From Pantoea alfalfae (lineage in GTDB: Bacteria; Pseudomonadota; Gammaproteobacteria; Enterobacterales; Enterobacteriaceae), in assembly GCF_019880205.1 (NCBI RefSeq), contig NZ_CP082292.1:310001-374000 (forward strand): 64,000 nucleotides of DNA. The letters are read 5' to 3'. Below, in pieces: positions 59,220 through 64,000 of this stretch. Numbering within the stretch: the first letter of the stretch is position 1; each line of letters begins with the position of its first letter. The notes under the pieces are model-generated. The model saw only the letters and a list, made by a program, of their open reading frames with translations, was not told the DNA's origin and did no database searches. A program made the position numbers and the translations under genes.

Positions 59220-60111
59220 GCCGTTTAGCCAGATGCAGCGCCACCCCGACGCTGTTGCGCTCCATGCAGATCGCTTCGCCCTGCCAGCCCGCCTGCAGTG
59301 TCAGGCCCGTCAGCACATTGCCCGGCGGCATCTCGATCGCCAGTCGGGCATCGCGCTGATTAGCGGCAACCATCGCATCATTCCACTGCACCGTGCGCGC
59401 CATATTAAAGGCGAGATCGTCAGCAATCTTCTCAGGTTCCCAAATCACCCGTCCGGTTGAGCCGCTGAGATAAGCGCAATCGGGCCGGGAGAGGGTGACG
59501 GATGCAAACGCGCGCGCCAGTTCGGCGGCGGGCTTGTCCAGCAGCGCGCAGTGCGACGGCACGCTCACCGCGAGTCTGATCGCTTTGCTGGCACCGGCAT
59601 CCAGCGCTTTCTGCGCCACGACAGCCATATCCTCATCACGACCGGCAATCACAATCTGCGTTTCCGCATTCAGGTTGGCGATGTAGGTATTGCTGCCAGC
59701 CAGCAGCTTCTCCAGACGATTCAGCGTTAAACCGGTGATGGCGGTCAGGCCATATCCGTGCGGGTAAGCCTGCTCCATCAGATCGCCGCGCAGTGCAACC
59801 AGCCGCAGGGCGTCGCTGAAATCGAGCGCACCGGCGATCACCGCAGCGGGAAATGCACCAATCGACAGACCACTGACGATGTCCGGTTTCACTCCACGGC
59901 GGATCAGCTCGCGCGCCCAGGCGACTCCGGCAATCAGCAGACAGAGCTGCACGGCGCGGGTGTGGCGCAGCGCATCAGTGCTGTCGAGCCGGTCGGTCTC
60001 GTCGCCCAGTACCGCGCGCACGCTGTTTAATACCGCGTCGCCGTCGGGCAGATGCTGCAGCATCCCGGCTCGTTGGGTGCCCTGGCCGGGAAAGGTAAAG
60101 AGTATTTTCAT
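59209..60111 (-). CDS. mdcH: MdcH, malonyl-CoA:ACP malonyltransferase (malonate decarboxylase epsilon)
   Basis: A 300-residue FabD-like acyltransferase that loads malonyl onto the MdcC carrier from malonyl-CoA to start the cycle. The N-terminal FPGQGTQRAGM motif is followed by the nucleophile Ser83 in GLSIGAF, and the catalytic His lies in VPSHCALLD near residue 189. It overlaps mdcG by 4 bases. It is the last gene of the mdc operon. Confidence 0.94.
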   Translation of the reverse strand: MKILFTFPGQGTQRAGMLQHLPDGDAVLNSVRAVLGDETDRLDSTDALRHTRAVQLCLLIAGVAWARELIRRGVKPDIVSGLSIGAFPAAVIAGALDFSDALRLVALRGDLMEQAYPHGYGLTAITGLTLNRLEKLLAGSNTYIANLNAETQIVIAGRDEDMAVVAQKALDAGASKAIRLAVSVPSHCALLDKPAAELARAFASVTLSRPDCAYLSGSTGRVIWEPEKIADDLAFNMARTVQWNDAMVAANQRDARLAIEMPPGNVLTGLTLQAGWQGEAICMERNSVGVALHLAKRLSQ

Positions 60112-60725
60112 GAATTCTCCCTGCTCCAGGGTGAAGCGGTCAGTATCGGTCCGGTATCGGTTTTTAACAGCACGCGACCCTCACGCAGCCACTCGTTCAG
60201 CGCAAACGCGCCAGACGGCGTTTCCACCTGGGTATCCACCCGGCAGTCCAGCGAGTCGGTCAGCGTCTGCCACTGTTGCAGCGCATCGCGCGGCAGCGGC
60301 TGCGGGGCGCGGATCACTAAATCAAGATCGCTGGCAGCATGCAGCGTGGGCCGTTGCGTCGCCAGCGCATAACCGGTGCTGCCGGTTATGCCCCAATGCC
60401 AGGGCCAGAGAGACTCGCTGAGCGTAATCGCCGCGCGAACCGGCGCATAAGCGGTAAAGGGTGAATCCAGCAGCCATGCCCGTTCTGCCACTCTCTCTGG
60501 CGTCACCATCCGGACAATATCGGCTGGATTAATCCAGCCGGCGGCGCGCTGCTCACGTCGCTCACCGCGCACACCCACCGGAATCAGACCGGATTCACGG
60601 TGATCGCGCCGTACCACCACCGGCAGATCGGGATGCCAGAATGTGCTGACCCAGTTCTCTTTAATCGCAGCTAACGCGTCGCTGTGACGCAGCCAGAGCA
60701 GATCGTGGGGGCGCGGCGCACTCAT
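60108..60725 (-). CDS. mdcG: MdcG, phosphoribosyl-dephospho-CoA transferase (holo-ACP synthase)
   Basis: A 205-residue nucleotidyltransferase-like enzyme that attaches the triphosphoribosyl-dephospho-CoA prosthetic group made by MdcB to the serine of MdcC. The nucleotidyltransferase metal motif is visible as ASDLDLVIRAP around residue 130, preceded by YGLATQ-like GYALATQRPTLHA. It overlaps mdcH by 4 bases and follows mdcF after one base. Confidence 0.93.
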   Translation of the reverse strand: MSAPRPHDLLWLRHSDALAAIKENWVSTFWHPDLPVVVRRDHRESGLIPVGVRGERREQRAAGWINPADIVRMVTPERVAERAWLLDSPFTAYAPVRAAITLSESLWPWHWGITGSTGYALATQRPTLHAASDLDLVIRAPQPLPRDALQQWQTLTDSLDCRVDTQVETPSGAFALNEWLREGRVLLKTDTGPILTASPWSRENS

Positions 60726-60726
60726 A

Positions 60727-61686
60727 TTACATTCCTGATGTCAGCGTGATGAACAGCGGTAACGATAAAATACACAGAATCGAACTCAACAGTAGCACGG
60801 CTTCAGCATCGGGCGACTGCACGCCAAAGCGGTTGCCGAATACCACGCCGAAGAAACCGGCTGACAGCGCAATCATCAGGATAGCGGTAATGGCCACTGA
60901 ACCGTTAAGCCCCAGCGCCAGTACCAGACCCCAGGCGATAAAGGGCTGAATCAGCAGTTTAGTCACCGTGCCGACGCCCACCACCGCGTTAAGTTTCAGT
61001 TTGCGTGCCGACAGGATGACACCGGTCAGGAAGAGTGCAGCGGCGGTGGCAGCAAGACCCAGCGGTTTGATGGCGGCCAGCACCAGATCAGGCATTTTAA
61101 CGCCCAGCGCTGATAACACCACGCCAATCAACGGTCCCAGTACAATCGGTTTTTTCACTGAACGCCACATCAGAATCGGCAGCATGGTCAGGGTTGAACC
61201 GTGCTCGGTGCCGTCGGCAAACGCTTTTTCACGTTCCAGAATCAGCAGGCAAAGCGGTGTAAGCAGCACTGAACCACAGGCGATGGAGACCGCTACCGAG
61301 AGCGAAGTGGCACCATTTTCACCCAGCACGCTGGCCAGAATGGGCAGGCCCAGCGCGGCGTAATTTGGCAGCGCCACCGTCAGTGTTAACACAGCCGCAT
61401 CCTGCGGTGACTTTTTGAAAACTTTTGTAGCCGCGAAATAGACAGCTCCATAAGTAATCCACATTGCGCCGGTAATAACCACAATCAGCGGCCATTGCGC
61501 CACGATGCCCGGCCAGGGCGTTTGTACCGTTGCGCTGAACAGCGCGGCGGGCAGTGCAAAATCCATGACGAAAATATTCAGCAGAGAGACGTCTTTGTTG
61601 TTGACCATTCCGGCCTTACCGGCCCAGAAACCCAGCAGCATAATGACAAAGATCGGAGCAAGGGCATGAACAATTATATAAATCAT
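60727..61686 (-). CDS. mdcF: MdcF, malonate transporter of the auxin efflux carrier family
   Basis: A 319-residue AEC-family membrane protein with about ten helices. The N-terminal ALAPIFVIMLLGFWAGKAG and central PNYAALGLPILASVLGENG blocks are typical of AEC carriers. In Klebsiella MdcF sits in the same place and is proposed to import malonate. It is separated from mdcE by 132 bases holding a strong hairpin. Confidence 0.9.
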   Translation of the reverse strand: MIYIIVHALAPIFVIMLLGFWAGKAGMVNNKDVSLLNIFVMDFALPAALFSATVQTPWPGIVAQWPLIVVITGAMWITYGAVYFAATKVFKKSPQDAAVLTLTVALPNYAALGLPILASVLGENGATSLSVAVSIACGSVLLTPLCLLILEREKAFADGTEHGSTLTMLPILMWRSVKKPIVLGPLIGVVLSALGVKMPDLVLAAIKPLGLAATAAALFLTGVILSARKLKLNAVVGVGTVTKLLIQPFIAWGLVLALGLNGSVAITAILMIALSAGFFGVVFGNRFGVQSPDAEAVLLLSSILCILSLPLFITLTSGM

Positions 61687-61757
61687 AAATCACCTGTAAT
61701 TAAGAAGAATTCTTTAAAAAACAGCGATGTTTATAATTCTGAACACGGCCACTGCTC

Positions 61758-61783
61758 CGGGGCGCAGTTAGCGATGCGCCCCG
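61758..61783. terminator. Hairpin between mdcE and mdcF
   Basis: CGGGGCGCA / TGCGCCCCG form a perfect 9-bp stem with an 8-base loop in the only sizeable gap of the mdc operon seen here. No strong T run follows on the minus strand. It may reduce transcription into mdcFGH or protect the upstream mRNA. Confidence 0.55.
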
Positions 61784-61818
61784 TCAGACCGGTTTCGGCA
61801 GGTTTATTTTTTTTATGA

Positions 61819-62619
61819 TTACCAGGTCGCGCGCATCCGTTCGCGAACCAGGGAGGAGCTGTGACGATTGGATGCACCCAGGCGGCTTTTCAGGCTCGGA
61901 TCCTGACGAGCGTCGCTAATCGCCTTGTGCAGCGCAATCTCGACCATCGCCACATCAGCGTCAGACGGCGCATCAGGATTGCCCACGTTCAGCAGATCGG
62001 AGAGCAGGCCCAGCGTGGCGAAGTTATTCACGTCGTAAGCCATCGGTGGAATGGTCGCAGCCAGTTTTTCCAGCGCTTCCACGGAGCGCAGCGTAATACG
62101 CGCCGCCGATGCTTTGCCCATGGCATGCACCAGCACACCCTGATCGTTAAGCGCAATCAGTCGGTTAGCCTGATAGCCGTGTGCCAGGAACGCACCGGAC
62201 ATCGCTTTGCCAACAATCAGGCCAATCACCGGATGACCGTCAAGGCGTGCGTTGGCATAAGCCCCCGCCGCACCGGCCAGCGCCTGATGAATACCAAATG
62301 CCTCTTCGCGGCGGCCATAGGCCTGACTCGGCACATCAATCACCGCCACAATCGGGCGTTTCACGGCACTGTTTTTGTCTGCTTCGCGCGTTTCATTCAC
62401 CACTTTCGCCAGCGTCCAGCCCTCCAGCAGACCGACTTCACCCTGCGCGGCGCGCGGATAATGGTTTTGGGGATCGGGCACAACGGCAATAAAGCGTACG
62501 TTTTCGCCATTGAGCTGGCCGTCAGCCACCTGAACAGAGGCACACAGGCCGCTAAGACGCTGTGCATTGGGTGCGAGTTTTTCCAGCCAGGTTGCACCGC
62601 GGCTGCTTGTCTGAGTCAT
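61819..62619 (-). CDS. mdcE: MdcE, malonate decarboxylase subunit gamma
   Basis: A 266-residue crotonase-fold subunit that, with MdcD, decarboxylates malonyl-ACP to acetyl-ACP without biotin. Blocks include RPIVAVIDVPSQAYGRREE, LIVGKAMSGAFLAHGYQANR and VLVHAMGKASAARITLR. It starts at the last base of the mdcD stop, so translation is coupled. Confidence 0.93.
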   Translation of the reverse strand: MTQTSSRGATWLEKLAPNAQRLSGLCASVQVADGQLNGENVRFIAVVPDPQNHYPRAAQGEVGLLEGWTLAKVVNETREADKNSAVKRPIVAVIDVPSQAYGRREEAFGIHQALAGAAGAYANARLDGHPVIGLIVGKAMSGAFLAHGYQANRLIALNDQGVLVHAMGKASAARITLRSVEALEKLAATIPPMAYDVNNFATLGLLSDLLNVGNPDAPSDADVAMVEIALHKAISDARQDPSLKSRLGASNRHSSSLVRERMRATW

Positions 62620-63452
62620 TATTTCTCCTCCCGGGCGAAAAGCTGTTTAATCTGCGCGGTGTCCGCCTGCTGGCGGGTATCAAACTGCGACAGACGTGAC
62701 AGGAAATCGGCATAGTTATCACTGCGGTTCTGGGCCGGAACGCCTTTGGCAATAAAGTCATTCATGGCGGTTTTCACCGCGTTGATGCCGTCACTCACCA
62801 GCGCATCGACCAGGCCGCTGGCGTAGCGGATTTCGCCGCCGGTCATGCTCCAGATAAACGGGCGATCGCGTGAGTCATACTCTTCAATGCCTGCTTCCTG
62901 CTCAATCACCTGCGGACCGTTCAGCCCCAGACGGGCTTCACGCGTGACAATCAGGTAGCTGCACAGCGCGGCAGCAATAGACATCCCGCCGAAGCAGCCA
63001 ACGGTGCCGCTGACGATGCCGATAACCGGGGTGTAGCGACGCAGATCGACAATCGCTGCGTGAATATCCGCAATCGCCGCCAGGCCAAGATTTGCTTCCT
63101 GTAAACGCACGCCACCGGTTTCCAGGCAGAGCACCGCCTGAGTCGGAATGCCGTTGCGGTTGTCTTCTGCCGCCAGCTCCAGCGCTGCCGCCATTTTCGC
63201 CCCGGAAACTTCGCCCATGCTGCCGCCCTGGAAGGTGCCTTCAATGGCGACAACCACTGCAGGCTGACCATTCAGGGTACCGCGCGCCACTACCATGCCG
63301 TCATCTGACTGAGGCACCACGCCCTGCGGGGCCAGCCATGGCGACATAATGCCTTCAAACGGATCAAGCAGTTCGCGATAGCTGCCTGCATCCAGCAGCG
63401 CATGGGCGCGTTCACGAGCCCGTAATTCAATAAAACTGGCATCGTTACGCAT
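62619..63452 (-). CDS. mdcD: MdcD, malonate decarboxylase subunit beta
   Basis: A 277-residue carboxyltransferase-like crotonase-fold subunit, the other half of the decarboxylase. Conserved features are FIELRARERAHALLDAGSYREL at the start, VVVAIEGTFQGGSMGEVSG and LETGGVRLQEANLGL. The family oxyanion-hole glycines lie in SGTVGCFGGMSIAAAL. It overlaps mdcC by 8 bases. Confidence 0.94.
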   Translation of the reverse strand: MRNDASFIELRARERAHALLDAGSYRELLDPFEGIMSPWLAPQGVVPQSDDGMVVARGTLNGQPAVVVAIEGTFQGGSMGEVSGAKMAAALELAAEDNRNGIPTQAVLCLETGGVRLQEANLGLAAIADIHAAIVDLRRYTPVIGIVSGTVGCFGGMSIAAALCSYLIVTREARLGLNGPQVIEQEAGIEEYDSRDRPFIWSMTGGEIRYASGLVDALVSDGINAVKTAMNDFIAKGVPAQNRSDNYADFLSRLSQFDTRQQADTAQIKQLFAREEK

Positions 63453-63744
63453 GGCTCACCTCTTCAAAAACCTGTTCAATACGGATACGCGCTACGCCGG
63501 GTGTCGCGCCGAAATCGTGAATAATCAGCTCTCCGGCGGGCAGGCCGTTTATTAAGTTCAGGCGATCAAACAGCGCTTTCCAGCGCGCGTCGCTGTTATC
63601 CAGTGAGGTGGTGATATCGATGTTCAGTGTCTGGCCTTCAGTTGCGGTGTACAGCACTTCCATATCACCGGAACCAACGACCCCGGCCAGCGCTCTGCCA
63701 TTGAGCAGGCGGTTAGCAGGTAAAGATAATGTGATGTGTTCCAT
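63445..63744 (-). CDS. mdcC: MdcC, malonate decarboxylase acyl-carrier protein (delta)
   Basis: A 99-residue acyl carrier related to citrate lyase CitD. Ser25 in GVVGSGDMEVL is the attachment site of the phosphoribosyl-dephospho-CoA group in the Klebsiella protein. Its thiol carries the malonyl and acetyl groups between MdcA, MdcH and MdcDE. It lies 8 bases after mdcB. Confidence 0.95.
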   Translation of the reverse strand: MEHITLSLPANRLLNGRALAGVVGSGDMEVLYTATEGQTLNIDITTSLDNSDARWKALFDRLNLINGLPAGELIIHDFGATPGVARIRIEQVFEEVSHA

Positions 63745-63752
63745 AATGGCCT

Positions 63753-64000
63753 CTAAAAATAAGAAAGTTCAGGCGAGCAGACCCGATCAATAAACAGCGT
63801 CGTGGCCAGCAAATCGGCGGCCCCGCCAGGCGAAGCATTGAGCGCCAGCATGCGCTGGTCGAGCTGCGACAGCGCCACCTGACCTGCGGCTGTGCGGCAG
63901 CCTCCCGCCAGCAGTACGGCGCGTGCGCCCTGCTGCATGGCGTTCAGTCCGGTCATACCCGCACGAGACAGCACGCAGGTATCGCTGAGCGAGGTCATGA
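63753..64000 (-). CDS. mdcB: MdcB, triphosphoribosyl-dephospho-CoA synthase, C-terminal part
   Basis: Only the last 82 or so codons are in the window; the gene runs off the right edge and mdcA would lie beyond. The visible part ends [20 protein letters not shown], the C-terminal signature of MdcB/CitG-type synthases, which condense ATP and dephospho-CoA to the prosthetic-group precursor. The methionine at 63998 is internal, not the start. Confidence 0.9.
   Translation of the reverse strand, partial: MTSLSDTCVLSRAGMTGLNAMQQGARAVLLAGGCRTAAGQVALSQLDQRMLALNASPGGAADLLATTLFIDRVCSPELSYF

Overview
The window reads as a piece of an enterobacterial chromosome, most likely Pantoea or a close relative in the Erwiniaceae. 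The gene order follows the E. coli K-12 stretch yhhT-yhhS-dcrB-yhhQ-tusA-zntA-yhhN-yhhM-yhhL-rsmD-ftsYEX-rpoH-panM-livKHMGF-ugpBAECQ-yhhA-ggt-yhhY-ryhB-yhhW-gntRKU-yhgN-asd-glgBXCAP almost gene for gene, and proteins I remember from E. coli align along their whole lengths. The genus is inferred, not proven.

Layout. 1-1656: start of yhhT and divergent yhhS. 1732-13332: an inositol catabolism cluster sits between yhhS and dcrB, which I recall as neighbours in E. coli. It holds iolI<- / ->iolA-iolB / iolR<- / iolC<- / ->iolD-iolG-iolE, enough to take myo-inositol via 2-keto-inositol, diketo-inositol, 5-deoxyglucuronate and 2-deoxy-5-ketogluconate to acetyl-CoA plus a C3 semialdehyde or DHAP. No inositol transporter is present. 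Each iol promoter carries TTTCAT/ATGAAA boxes, probably for the RpiR-type repressor. 13382-19622: dcrB, yhhQ (with a candidate preQ1-I riboswitch), tusA, zntA (with a MerR-type 20-bp-spacer promoter), yhhN, yhhM, yhhL, rsmD. 19854-24299: ftsY-ftsE-ftsX and rpoH. 24360-30071: panM and the branched-chain amino acid ABC transporter, with one binding protein where E. coli has two. 30363-35390: the phosphate-starvation ugp operon behind four phased Pho half-sites. 35387-42542: yhhA, ggt, yhhY, the small RNA RyhB with its Fur box, the pirin yhhW, and gluconate genes gntR-gntK-gntU. 44008-45928: yhgN and asd. 48640-58069: the full glycogen operon glgBXCAP. 58293-64000: malonate decarboxylase regulator mdcR and the distal part of mdcABCDEFGH (mdcB is cut by the window end).

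Three insertions break the conserved order: the iol cluster; a three-gene cassette of unknown function between gntU and yhgN (42567-43884); and an AT-rich type VI secretion satellite between asd and glgB (46136-47983). That satellite encodes an Hcp tube protein, a Tlde1-like (DUF2778) L,D-transpeptidase-fold effector and a small membrane protein that is the likely immunity partner. The two small islands are the best places to look for undescribed biology.

Other structure: two copies of an intergenic inverted-repeat element (6639-6821 and 37696-37808), a second repeat-like stretch after livF, tandem 81-bp repeats inside ftsY, a DnaA box in the rpoH leader, and several hairpins between genes of one operon. 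I saw no rRNA, tRNA, CRISPR array or complete insertion sequence.
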